A program made the translations under genes and the position numbers. From Brachymonas sp049977365 (GTDB lineage: Bacteria > Pseudomonadota > Gammaproteobacteria > Burkholderiales > Burkholderiaceae_C), in assembly GCF_049977365.1 (NCBI RefSeq), contig NZ_JBNGEN010000008.1, forward strand, positions 1-64,000: DNA of 64,000 bases. Direction: 5' to 3'. The notes under the pieces are model-generated. The model did not search any database, was not told the DNA's origin, and worked only from the letters and a program-made list of their open reading frames with translations. Of this stretch, positions 1 to 9,838 are shown one piece after another; within the stretch, counting starts at the first letter, position 1, and each line of letters begins with the position of its first letter.

Positions 1-3000
1 AAGCTGTTGCTGCTGTTTTGCTGGCTGTCCTGCTGCGCCGCCTGCAGCGTGATGCCCTTGTCCGCATACAGTGCGGTGCCTTGCTTGCCGGCAATGTCCG
101 AGCCAGTCACGCTGATGGTGCTGTCTGGCCCTTCCTGGGCCAACAGGGTGGTGCTGCCTCCGGCCTGCACGCCGCTGGCCAGTGCCTGCGTGCCACTGCC
201 CTGGCTGTGTTGCGTGCTTTTTTGCTGGCCGTAGGTGATGGAGATGTTGAGCCCTTGGGCTGCGGATGCTCCGCTTGCAAGCCCCTGCATGGCCGATGCG
301 GCCTGGTAGCCCTGCCAGCCTGCATTGGCTGCTGCCATGGCGTTGACGCGGCTGTTTTTACTTTGGCCGAACCGATCAAGAGCTCCCATGGCCTGCTGCG
401 TTGCCGATATCACGGGAGAAGCGAGCGCGATGGACAGGCCACTGCTTTCATAGGAGAAGGCGCTTTCGCTGCGATAGGTGTCCTGCCCTGCAGTGATGTC
501 CAGGTTGCGTGCCGCAATGGTGACATTTCCCTGAGGCGAAGAGACCAGGCTTGCGCTTTGCAGATACTGGTTGCCAGCACGGATGGAGGTATTGCCACTG
601 ATGGTGCCGATGGTGCTGCCGCTGGCGGTGGTGGCGGTGCCGGTCTGTGTGCTGCGCAGGCTTTGCTGGCCTATGCTGACGGAGGTGCCGCTGGCAAGAA
701 AGCCTGAGTCGTGGCTTTCTCGGCTGTGGCTTTCCTGCGTGGTGTTCTGGGCGGCGGTGATGGTCATGTCCGCGCCTGCGTTCAGCTCGGTACCCTTGTC
801 TGCAATGACACTGCTGCCCTGCACTTGCAGGTTCTGCCCCGCATCGATCCGGATGGTCTGGCCTCCGATGTCGCTTCCGATGGCGCGGGTGGTGCGAACG
901 CTGTCCTTGATGGAGTCACTGCTGCTGCCCAGGAGGCCGTGGCTGCTGTAGTAGTAGGCATCGTCGACGTTGGTGCTGCCTTGCCCTGCTGTGAGGGCAA
1001 GGTTGCCTGCGGCGGCTGCGTGAAGTGTTCCCTGGGTTTGTATGCTGGCTGCTCGGGCGCTGAGGTCGCGTCCGGCGCTCAGGGTGAGGGCGCCCTGGCT
1101 GTCGAGGCGGCTGCCTATGTCCTGGGTGATGCCCCAGTTGAGGTGCCTTTGGGCGTCAAAGCGGATGTTTTGCTGCTCGGCAGTGGTGAGGGTGCCTAGG
1201 GTGAGGTCGCGACCGGCCTGTACGGTGGTGCTGGCGGTGGCTGCGCTGTGGGTGTTGTCGAGGACGCCGGCGGTGAGGGTGAGGTCGCGTCCTGCGAGAG
1301 CGAGCAGGGTGCCGCTGCCGCTGGTGCCGCTGAGGTATAGACCAGCGACGCGGTCGATGCCGGTGTGGAGGTAGGTGTTGGCGGGATCCTGTTCGGTAGC
1401 GGTAGTGCTGGTGATGGCGAGGTCGCGTCCTGCGCTGACGAGCAGGTTCTGGCTGGCGTCGACGGTGCCGCCCTCGATGGTGAGGTCCCGGCTGGCGGTG
1501 AGGGCAACGTTCTGGCCGGTGATGCGTCCGCCCACGTTGTGGATGTTGTCGGCACCAAGGTCGACGACCTGGCGTGCGGCCATGGTGCCTGCGTGGTTGC
1601 TCAGGTCACCGGTGAGGTGGAGTCGCATGTCGCTGCCGCTGATGAGGGCTCCGCTGCCGCTGAGGTCGTCGCTGCGGGTGACGACGTAGACCTGTGGAAC
1701 CAGTACGGTGGTCTGGCTGCCGTCGGCCAGGGTGACGGTTTGGCTCACGAGCCAGACGATGTCGCTGGTGAGCTGGGCCATTTGGGCCGGGGTGAGGGCT
1801 ACTCCGGGGCGCAGCTGGTGGCTTTGCGCAAAGCTCACGCCGGCGTCCATCAGGCCCTGGTATTGTTCGTCGTCACTGCGGTAGTCGCCGGCAAAGCGCC
1901 GGCCGGTGAGCTGGGCGACTTGCTGCTCGATGCTTTGCTGTTCGTGGTATCCGTCCCCCAGGCGTTTTTGCGTGAGCGCCGGGTCCAGTCCAAGGGCCTG
2001 AAGCATGTAGTCCGAGCTCAGCCATTGCCGGTAGCTGGCAAAGGCCGGGTCGGTTTCGATCAGGTAGCTTCTGCCTGCCTCGGGGTTGACGTGGTAAAGG
2101 CTGCTTTGGGGAATGCGGGCTTCGGCTGGCAGGGTGCGGGCTATTGTGGCGCCGTCGGCACTGCTGCTGGCCAGCGTGACCTGGATCGCGCTGGCTGCAC
2201 GGAGTGCTGTGTCTGTGCGGGCTGCTGCTGCGTCGACGGATGCACTGCCGGTGTTGTGGGTGGCAGATACGGTGTGGCTGCCCAGCCCGGAGGGACCAGA
2301 CGCTGTCGGGGTTTGTCCGGCGCCGCCAGTCACTCCGGAAATGTCATTCTGCAAGGGGGAAATGACGGCGGCCTGGGAAACCGCCGAAGCAGTGACGGCC
2401 GTGTGTGTAGGCGTCTGCATGTCGGCGTGGATGCTGGTTGCGGCATCAGCGCCATTGAGGGTGGCGCTGCCGACGAGGGGGGTCTGTGTGGTGCGGGTCA
2501 GTCCGTTTGCGGAGGTGGTGCCTCCTTGCACGTTCTGGCCGCTGTTGCCGTTGGCAGCCACGGTACTGGAAAGGTCGGTGGCGGCGTTGGGCAGGAAGAC
2601 TGTGGTGGGCAAGTTGAAGGTGGTGGTGGATGGCTGGTAGTAATTGCTCCAGCTTTCATTTTTTTCTTGATAGTCGCTGAAGCCACCGTGGTATTTCCAG
2701 TAGATGGAATCGGCCGAACCGGCAATGATGGTGGTTTGCTTGCCCTGCGTGGTGCTCTGGGTCAGAGATCCTCCCAGGATGTCGATGGCGCCGCCGGCTG
2801 TGACCTGGCTGTCGCGGTTGTCGAGGTTGCCCTGGATGACGATGTGCCCCCCGGCGGTGATGCGTCCCGGATCGCTCGCTGCCAGCTGGTCCTGGTAGAC
2901 GGTCTGGGTAATGTTGGTGAGGTAGGTGTATTGCCGCCACTGGCCGGTGGTGCGGTTGTTTTCGGTGTTGGCGGCAACAATGGCAGCGTCCAGTGCTGAA

Positions 3001-6000
3001 ACGGCTGTCTGATAGGCCTGCTGGTCTGCGTTGTACGGAGCCAGAGCAGCGTAGTACCCTTTCTGGTCTGCGCCGGTTTTCCAAACGATTTGCGTTTCGA
3101 GATTGCAGTCGCCAGAAGCACCACAATTGGAAACGGTAATTTCCCAGCCTCCGTAGGCCGCGAGGTTGGGTTTTGCCACTTCCTCCTGCGGCGGAGGGGT
3201 AATGCCATATTCGGCATAGCGGGGTGAATTGCGAGGTTCGGTGTAGTTTGTCTGTGCAAAGCTGGTACACCCCCATGACAGCGTGGAAGTATTGGCCAGA
3301 CAATCACCCACCGAGTACTGTGCGCGGGGAATATAAGTGCCGTATTTGTCCGGGTGTACCTTCTTGACCAGACCGATGGAGCCACCGCGCTCCACAAAAT
3401 CCGAAGCGAGCTCGGGTTGAGCTCCAGGCACCTGGTACAGGCTGGGCTGTGCGGTGCTGGAAATCAGCACCTGTGGCGTAACGGTCAGATGGCTGTTGCT
3501 GTTGACGATGTCCTGGGCATTCAGAGTCATGTTGCCCTTGGCCTCGATCAGCGAACTGCTGTTTTGAACCCTGTCGGCCTGGCCCTGCGTGGCCTGTCGG
3601 CTGGCATCGAGACCACCTGCGAGATGCAAGTCGCCCAGGCTCAGCAGCGACGAGCCGCCCAGATTGTTGAGCGTCTGCACGCCCAGATCGAGTTGCTGGC
3701 GCGCGGCCATGGTGGCACTGCTGGTGATGCCCTGTGTGGTTTCGGCCTGGTTGGTGAGCGTGCCGCTGCGGACCGAGAGATAGTCGCCATAAATGCGTCC
3801 AGTGCCTGTGTTGTTCAGGCTGCCCGCATCGATCCGGGTGTCACTGCCATCGATGAGCCCCCGGTTGGTCAAGCTGCCGCCAGTGCTGACGGTGGTACTC
3901 CCCCCCGAGGTGATGCTGGCGCCTGTCTGGTTGTCAATGTTGGCACCACTGACACTGACGGCGCTGCCGCCCTGAATGACGCCTTGGTTGACCACATCGC
4001 CCTGGCTGGACAGGGTGAGGGAACCATTGGCGCTCAATTGCCCTCCCGCGGCCAGGGTATAGCCCGCCGTTTGGCTGATGCGCACATCGCGGTCGGAGAG
4101 CAAGGCACCCCCACCATTGACCGTGGTGTTGTCAAGTGCGAGCAGTTGCCCGGCATGCAGCGTGCCGCCGCTGTTGCCCAGGTTCTGGCTGTTGCTGATG
4201 CGCAGGGTCTGACCGGCTTGCATCTGCCCCCCCTGGTTGTCCACCGTGCCTGTGGTGCGTACCTCCAGGTTGCCGTCGGCCAGGATGGTGCCTCCGCGAT
4301 TGCTGATATCGGCGCTGCCCGCACGGATGCCAATGTCACTGCCCTGCGCCTGAATCAACCCCTGTGCACTATTGTCGAGCGCTACGCCGCTGGTTGCAGT
4401 CGTGATTAGTGCCATGTTTCCATTGGCCGCCAACACGCCGCCGTGGTTGTCGATGCGAACGGCCTGGATGTCCATGGCAGAGGCCGCCCCTACGTACCCG
4501 CCATTGGCATTGTCGAGGATGCCCCCTTGGGTCTGGAGCTGCAAGCTGCCGGCTGCGAGAATGCCTCCCGTGCTGCCTGATTGACTGTTGACGATGTCCT
4601 GGCCATGGCTGTGCACATTCAGCGTGCTGCCTGCCTGTGCGGTGAGCAAAGTCCCGGCGTGGCTGTTGTCGAGGCTTGCGCTCTCGATATTCAGGCTGCG
4701 GTTGGCAGCAATGACGCCCCCCTGATTGGTCAGGACTTGCGCATTGCCCGCCGTATCCTGGCTTTGTACCGACAGAGTGTCGGCGGCAATCCGCCCGCCA
4801 TTGTTGTAGACACCGGCCGCGATGACTTGGGCATCGGCCTGGCTGGACACGGTACCGTCTTGATTGTCGAGTGCACCGCGCGCAGTGACGCTCACATCGC
4901 CCGTGCTGACGACATGCCCCCCGGCAGTGTTGTCCATGCTCCCGGCACTCGTGATCTGCAAGGTGGCAGCGCCACCTTGACCCGCCTGAACCAGGCCTCC
5001 CTGATTGTCAAAGTCTCCTGCCATATGGAGGCTGACATTGCCCAGACTGCCTATCTGCCCTGCATGGTTGTTCAGCGCCCCAGAAGTCCATTGCAGTGGC
5101 CCTGCTGCATACAGCACACCGGCCTGATTGCTTGCACTGCCAGCTCGTACCGCCAGACTGCCAGCCGTGGCAGAAATAACGCCGCTGTCGTTGCCGAACG
5201 ACTGCCCCTGAGTATCGATGGCAACGTTCTGCCCAGAAATCAGTCCCCCGGTATTGTCAAGAGACTGGCTGATGACCGACGTGTTTGCTGCGCTGGCAAT
5301 GGTGCCGGTGCGATTGCTCAGAACTCCGGCATGCAGCATGGCATTGCCGCCTTGCGAACCGATCTGCCCTTGAACGTCATTGTCCAAGCTGGCACTTTGC
5401 AGGCTCAGGTCCTGCCTGGATGCAATCAGGCCTCCCTGATTCAGCGCAGCGCCTGTGCTGCTGAAAAACAGCGTCTGGCCTGCAACCAGGGCGCCGGAAC
5501 GATTGTCCAGTTCAGTGCTCTGCACACCAAGATCGCCTCCGGCCTGGATCAGCCCCCCGGTGTTGTGGAGTTCCGCAGTGGTGATGGTGACCTGACCCAC
5601 GCCTGCAAGGGTGCCCGACTGGCTGTTGTCGAGGTTCTGGCCCCGGGTGTCGAGGGTCAGGGTGGTGGCAGACTGGATGGCTCCGCCCCGGTTGTCGAGT
5701 GCTCCCGATGCGATCGTGGTGGCCCCTCCCGTGGAGGCGATGCGGCCTGCGTTGTTGGTGAGTTGCTGCGTGTGGGTGTCGATGGCTACCGTGTCGCCGC
5801 TGATCTGGCCTGCGCTGTTGTCCAGGCTCTGGCTGTCGAGGGCTGCTGCGGTCTGCGCCACAATGCGGCCGCCACGGTTGGTGACGGTGCCACTGTCGAT
5901 GCGCACGCTGCTGTTGGCAGAGCCGATCTGCCCTTGCACGTCGTTGCTCAGGCTGTCGCTGCTCAGGTGTACGGCTTCATTGGCGATGATCTGGCCGCCG

Positions 6001-9000
6001 GTGTTGGTGAGGGCTTGTGCTGCTGTGGCGCTGAGTGTGTGTGCGGCCTGCAGGGCGCCCTGGCTGTTGTCCAGGCTGCGGGCCGTGACGGTCAGGTCGC
6101 GTGAGGCCTGTACCGTGCCTTGCTCGTTCTGCAGGGCACCGCTGGCATGGATCTGCAGGTCGGATTCAACGGTGCGGGCTGCCGCTTCTGCTGTGGCCTG
6201 GAGGGTGCCTCCGGCCTGGATCAGCCCCCCGGTGTTGTGGAGTTCCGCAGTGGTGACGGTGACCTGACCCACGCCTGCAAGGGTGCCCGACTGGCTGTTG
6301 TCGAGGTTCTGGCCCCGGGTGTCGAGGGTCAGGGTGGTGGCAGACTGGATGGCTCCGCCCCGGTTGTCGAGTGCTCCCGATGCGATCGTGGTGGCCCCTC
6401 CCGTGGAGGCGATGCGGCCTGCGTTGTTGGTGAGTTGCTGCGTGTGGGTGTCGATGGCTACCGTGTCGCCGCTGATCTGGCCTGCGCTGTTGTCCAGGCT
6501 CTGGCTGTCGAGGGCTGCTGCGGTCTGCGCCACAATGCGGCCGCCACGGTTGGTGACGGTGCCACTGTCGATGCGCACGCTGCTGTTGGCAGAGCCGATC
6601 TGCCCTTGCACGTCGTTGCTCAGGCTGTCGCTGCTCAGGTGTACGGCTTCATTGGCGATGATCTGGCCGCCGGTGTTGGTGAGGGCTTGTGCTGCTGTGG
6701 CGCTGAGTGTGTGTGCGGCCTGCAGGGCGCCCTGGCTGTTGTCCAGGCTGCGGGCCGTGACGGTCAGGTCGCGTGAGGCCTGTACCGTGCCTTGCTCGTT
6801 CTGCAGGGCACCGCTGGCATGGATCTGCAGGTCGGATTCAACGGTGCGGGCTGCCGCTTCTGCTGTGGCCTGGAGGGTGCCTCCGGCCTGGATCAGCCCC
6901 CCGGTGTTGTGGAGTTCCGCAGTGGTGACGGTGACCTGACCCACGCCTGCAAGGGTGCCCGACTGGCTGTTGTCGAGGTTCTGGCCCCGGGTGTCGAGGG
7001 TCAGGGTGGTGGCAGACTGGATGGCTCCGCCCCGGTTGTCGAGTGCTCCCGATGCGATCGTGGTGGCCCCTCCCGTGGAGGCGATGCGGCCTGCGTTGTT
7101 GGTGAGTTGCTGCGTGTGGGTGTCGATGGCTACCGTGTCGCCGCTGATCTGGCCTGCGCTGTTGTCCAGGCTCTGGCTGTCGAGGGCTGCTGCGGTCTGC
7201 GCCACAATGCGGCCGCCACGGTTGGTGACGGTGCCACTGTCGATGCGCACGCTGCTGTTGGCAGAGCCGATCTGCCCTTGATCCCGGTTGCTGAGCAGGC
7301 CCGTTTGCAGCAGGACGCCTTGATTGCCCAGCAGTTGGCCCTGATCATTGGTGAGCGTGGTGGCAGTGATCTGCAGTGCGCCGGCAGCACCCATGCTGCC
7401 ACTGGCATTGTTGAGCACGTTGCCTGCGAGGATGAGGTTGCCGCTGGCGCTGATGCTGCCACCTGCGGTGTTGCTGATGCTGTCCAGGCCAGAGAGGCTG
7501 AGATCGGCCGGTGCCGCCTCCCCGGAGCCCGCGACGATGGTGCCGCTCTGGTTTTGCAGCATCCCGGCACCTCCTGTTCGGCCCTGGATGCTGACGCTGC
7601 CCCTGCTGCTGATGGCACCCTGCTGATTGTGGATGCTGCCGGCCAGCAGATTCAAGGCGCCTTCGCTGGTGATTTCGCCAGTGCTGTTGTCGAGTGTGTC
7701 GCTGATGCCGAGTCGTGCGATGCCGCCCCCGCTCTGAATCAGATGGCCGCCCGTGTTGTCAAGCGTGCCGGCGCTGAGTTGCAAGGTTTCATCGGTCGCC
7801 GTACTGACGGTTTGGATGTTGCCGCCGCGGTTGCTGAGCATCTGCTGCGTCTGGATGGCGACATTGCCACTGTGGCTGCTGATATGCCCCTGGTCGTTGG
7901 CAAGCGTCTCGCTCGCCAGATGCACGTCTGCTTCCGCGACCAGCGTCCCGCTCCGATTGTCGATTTGCCGGGTGCCGCTGCTGAACAGTGCACCAGCCGT
8001 ACTGATTCGGCCCCGGGTGTTGTCTATATCGAGCGCCTGCAGGTTCAGGCTGTCCACGCTGTAGAGCATGCCGCCCCGGTTGCCGAGCTGATCGAGCTGG
8101 CTGTGCAGTGTCCTCACATTGAGGCTGCCCCCACTGTTGTCGAGCCCCCCTTGCGCGCTGAGCTGGCGCACCTGAATGCTGGCGCTGTTGGTCAGAGACT
8201 GGCTGGTGTCGAGATCGGTCTGCCCATTGGCAATGATCTGCCCGCCGGCATTGTCGATCTGACCGGTCACCGCGATCCGGCCTGCCGCCAGAATGTCGGG
8301 CGTGGTTGTGACAACGGTGGTTTGGCCTCCGTTGCCTGCCGTGCTGGGGAGGTCCACGATTGCCCCGGCGCCGATGCCGGATTCAGCATTTCCGATGGAC
8401 GTGACAGGTATCGCGCCGATGGCTCCCGCTTGTCCGTTGAGCGTGCTGTTGTTCAGGACCTGGGCACTGATGCCAAGATTCTGGGCACCGGTCTGGCTGA
8501 TCTTGCCCAGGGTATTGGTCACGCTGTGTGCGTCGATGTCCAGCCGCGCCGCCGTCAACTTGCCCTGGCTGTTGTCCAGACTGTCGGCCTGCACCTGCAG
8601 TTCCCGCGCAGCGCTCACGGTCCCGCTGTTGCGGACAGCACCGGCATTGACCCAATGCACGTCGTGCTGGCTGACCACGGTGCCACTGTTGTCCACCCCG
8701 CGGCCCTGGGTATCGATGCGTACATCCTGCCCTGTGCCACTGGCTGCGATGGTGCCGCTGTTGGTCAGCAGCCCATCGGCAGAGAGCAGAACCTGACCGG
8801 CGCTGGCGCCGATGGCACCGGCGTTGCGCACTCCCAGCCCGGCTTCGGTACCAATCAGGGTGATCTTGCCCGCATACATGCCGCCGAGCTGGCTGACGTC
8901 GAGCGCGAACTGCGGTTTGGATGCATCGGAGACCGGCTGCGCCGTATGCGACTGGATGTCATCACTGCCGTTCTGTCCCGCCGCCCCGGAGACGGTGTTC

Positions 9001-9782
9001 TGCCCCGTGATGACAGCCACATGGTTGCCCCAGACACCGGCGTTGATCTGTGCGGCACGCGCCAAGATGCCGGTGTAGTCGGTCAGGCTGGCATCCAGCC
9101 CCCGGCCATTGATGGCGATGGTTCCGCGCTGCACCCGATAGCCATCCAGACTGCCGCCTTGGCCGAACTGGGGCACCCCGGTGGTAAGGAGAGCACGGCT
9201 GGCATTGATGAACCCGCCACCGTCCACATGAATGCCCGCCGGGTTGGCAATGACGAGCTCGGCCTTTTGCCCGGCAATTTCAAGGTAGCCATTGATCTGA
9301 CTGGGATTGGCGCTGTTGACTTCGTTGAGGATGATTTTGGCTGTCCCCGTGGCCAGCCACGGGTTCCCCTGAACCCAGCCGCCTTGTTGACTCTGTACAT
9401 TGCTGCGGCTGTTGTTGAGAATGGCGCCCTGCTGTTGGACATCGAACTGGCTGTAGGTGTTGCGGCTGACTCCGGCAGTACTCGGCGTCTGGATATTGAC
9501 AACTGGCACCCCATTGGGCGCTTGCAGGACGGTTGGCCGCTGGCTGCCTGGCGCCCCTGGATCAGCCACTATCTGTGCATGGGCCAGTTGTCCCAGCAGC
9601 GGATTGAGCGCCAGATTGAGACTCAGGCCCCCCAGCATCAGTCTGTGCACTGCATGGCTGGTGCTGCGACCGGGAGTGGATGTATTGCCCGCATCCTTGC
9701 CATGCGCCCTGGCGGTTTCCGCCACCGCCATGTACTGTCCACGGACTTTGCTGAAGACAATCCGGTAACGTTGTTGATTCAT
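1..9782 (-). CDS. Filamentous haemagglutinin / CdiA-like two-partner secretion exoprotein (TpsA), 3' end beyond the window
   Basis: Large secreted adhesin or contact-dependent-inhibition stick protein, exported by the TpsB encoded just upstream. One frame stays open from ATG 9782 to base 1 (about 3,260 codons) and runs off the left edge, so the C-terminus is not visible. The N-terminus is an extended signal peptide (MNQQRYRIVFSKVRGQYMAV) with likely cleavage after LAHA near residue 69. A TPS haemagglutination domain follows (about 70-330; VVNIQTP, IANPAGI). Haemagglutinin repeats of the LDN/GG type run from about 330 to 2140, then a Tyr-rich segment with four Cys (about 2145-2380). Next is the conserved block YRQWLSSDYMLQALGLDP ... 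LTSDIVWLVSQTV (about 2580-2700), known from CdiA/FhaB proteins, and a second repeat field to the window edge. There is no clear Shine-Dalgarno at the ATG. Whether the C-terminus is a toxin (CDI) or an adhesin cannot be told here. Confidence 0.93.
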   Translation of the reverse strand, partial: MNQQRYRIVFSKVRGQYMAVAETARAHGKDAGNTSTPGRSTSHAVHRLMLGGLSLNLALNPLLGQLAHAQIVADPGAPGSQRPTVLQAPNGVPVVNIQTPSTAGVSRNTYSQFDVQQQGAILNNSRSNVQSQQGGWVQGNPWLATGTAKIILNEVNSANPSQINGYLEIAGQKAELVIANPAGIHVDGGGFINASRALLTTGVPQFGQGGSLDGYRVQRGTIAINGRGLDASLTDYTGILARAAQINAGVWGNHVAVITGQNTVSGAAGQNGSDDIQSHTAQPVSDASKPQFALDVSQLGGMYAGKITLIGTEAGLGVRNAGAIGASAGQVLLSADGLLTNSGTIAASGTGQDVRIDTQGRGVDNSGTVVSQHDVHWVNAGAVRNSGTVSAARELQVQADSLDNSQGKLTAARLDIDAHSVTNTLGKISQTGAQNLGISAQVLNNSTLNGQAGAIGAIPVTSIGNAESGIGAGAIVDLPSTAGNGGQTTVVTTTPDILAAGRIAVTGQIDNAGGQIIANGQTDLDTSQSLTNSASIQVRQLSAQGGLDNSGGSLNVRTLHSQLDQLGNRGGMLYSVDSLNLQALDIDNTRGRISTAGALFSSGTRQIDNRSGTLVAEADVHLASETLANDQGHISSHSGNVAIQTQQMLSNRGGNIQTVSTATDETLQLSAGTLDNTGGHLIQSGGGIARLGISDTLDNSTGEITSEGALNLLAGSIHNQQGAISSRGSVSIQGRTGGAGMLQNQSGTIVAGSGEAAPADLSLSGLDSISNTAGGSISASGNLILAGNVLNNASGSMGAAGALQITATTLTNDQGQLLGNQGVLLQTGLLSNRDQGQIGSANSSVRIDSGTVTNRGGRIVAQTAAALDSQSLDNSAGQISGDTVAIDTHTQQLTNNAGRIASTGGATTIASGALDNRGGAIQSATTLTLDTRGQNLDNSQSGTLAGVGQVTVTTAELHNTGGLIQAGGTLQATAEAAARTVESDLQIHASGALQNEQGTVQASRDLTVTARSLDNSQGALQAAHTLSATAAQALTNTGGQIIANEAVHLSSDSLSNDVQGQIGSANSSVRIDSGTVTNRGGRIVAQTAAALDSQSLDNSAGQISGDTVAIDTHTQQLTNNAGRIASTGGATTIASGALDNRGGAIQSATTLTLDTRGQNLDNSQSGTLAGVGQVTVTTAELHNTGGLIQAGGTLQATAEAAARTVESDLQIHASGALQNEQGTVQASRDLTVTARSLDNSQGALQAAHTLSATAAQALTNTGGQIIANEAVHLSSDSLSNDVQGQIGSANSSVRIDSGTVTNRGGRIVAQTAAALDSQSLDNSAGQISGDTVAIDTHTQQLTNNAGRIASTGGATTIASGALDNRGGAIQSATTLTLDTRGQNLDNSQSGTLAGVGQVTITTAELHNTGGLIQAGGDLGVQSTELDNRSGALVAGQTLFFSSTGAALNQGGLIASRQDLSLQSASLDNDVQGQIGSQGGNAMLHAGVLSNRTGTIASAANTSVISQSLDNTGGLISGQNVAIDTQGQSFGNDSGVISATAGSLAVRAGSASNQAGVLYAAGPLQWTSGALNNHAGQIGSLGNVSLHMAGDFDNQGGLVQAGQGGAATLQITSAGSMDNTAGGHVVSTGDVSVTARGALDNQDGTVSSQADAQVIAAGVYNNGGRIAADTLSVQSQDTAGNAQVLTNQGGVIAANRSLNIESASLDNSHAGTLLTAQAGSTLNVHSHGQDIVNSQSGSTGGILAAGSLQLQTQGGILDNANGGYVGAASAMDIQAVRIDNHGGVLAANGNMALITTATSGVALDNSAQGLIQAQGSDIGIRAGSADISNRGGTILADGNLEVRTTGTVDNQGGQMQAGQTLRISNSQNLGNSGGTLHAGQLLALDNTTVNGGGALLSDRDVRISQTAGYTLAAGGQLSANGSLTLSSQGDVVNQGVIQGGSAVSVSGANIDNQTGASITSGGSTTVSTGGSLTNRGLIDGSDTRIDAGSLNNTGTGRIYGDYLSVRSGTLTNQAETTQGITSSATMAARQQLDLGVQTLNNLGGSSLLSLGDLHLAGGLDASRQATQGQADRVQNSSSLIEAKGNMTLNAQDIVNSNSHLTVTPQVLISSTAQPSLYQVPGAQPELASDFVERGGSIGLVKKVHPDKYGTYIPRAQYSVGDCLANTSTLSWGCTSFAQTNYTEPRNSPRYAEYGITPPPQEEVAKPNLAAYGGWEITVSNCGASGDCNLETQIVWKTGADQKGYYAALAPYNADQQAYQTAVSALDAAIVAANTENNRTTGQWRQYTYLTNITQTVYQDQLAASDPGRITAGGHIVIQGNLDNRDSQVTAGGAIDILGGSLTQSTTQGKQTTIIAGSADSIYWKYHGGFSDYQEKNESWSNYYQPSTTTFNLPTTVFLPNAATDLSSTVAANGNSGQNVQGGTTSANGLTRTTQTPLVGSATLNGADAATSIHADMQTPTHTAVTASAVSQAAVISPLQNDISGVTGGAGQTPTASGPSGLGSHTVSATHNTGSASVDAAAARTDTALRAASAIQVTLASSSADGATIARTLPAEARIPQSSLYHVNPEAGRSYLIETDPAFASYRQWLSSDYMLQALGLDPALTQKRLGDGYHEQQSIEQQVAQLTGRRFAGDYRSDDEQYQGLMDAGVSFAQSHQLRPGVALTPAQMAQLTSDIVWLVSQTVTLADGSQTTVLVPQVYVVTRSDDLSGSGALISGSDMRLHLTGDLSNHAGTMAARQVVDLGADNIHNVGGRITGQNVALTASRDLTIEGGTVDASQNLLVSAGRDLAITSTTATEQDPANTYLHTGIDRVAGLYLSGTSGSGTLLALAGRDLTLTAGVLDNTHSAATASTTVQAGRDLTLGTLTTAEQQNIRFDAQRHLNWGITQDIGSRLDSQGALTLSAGRDLSARAASIQTQGTLHAAAAGNLALTAGQGSTNVDDAYYYSSHGLLGSSSDSIKDSVRTTRAIGSDIGGQTIRIDAGQNLQVQGSSVIADKGTELNAGADMTITAAQNTTQESHSRESHDSGFLASGTSVSIGQQSLRSTQTGTATTASGSTIGTISGNTSIRAGNQYLQSASLVSSPQGNVTIAARNLDITAGQDTYRSESAFSYESSGLSIALASPVISATQQAMGALDRFGQSKNSRVNAMAAANAGWQGYQAASAMQGLASGASAAQGLNISITYGQQKSTQHSQGSGTQALASGVQAGGSTTLLAQEGPDSTISVTGSDIAGKQGTALYADKGITLQAAQQDSQQNSSNS
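5535..7280 (-). repeat. 672-bp in-frame tandem repeat, about 2.6 copies, inside the TpsA exoprotein
   Basis: Units begin at 5535, 6207 and 6879. The third copy diverges after 7280. 672 bp is 224 codons, so the frame is kept; the repeat covers about residues 835-1416. The copies are almost identical at the nucleotide level. I found one difference (T at 5585, C at 6257; Ile versus Val), while the neighbouring haemagglutinin repeats share only motif-level similarity. This points to recent unequal crossover or slippage that lengthens the filament. Confidence 0.93.
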
Positions 9783-9838
9783 GATGCGTCAATACTCAAA
9801 ATTGCACGAAAGACTGGACACCGCCGCCGCGGGTGTGT

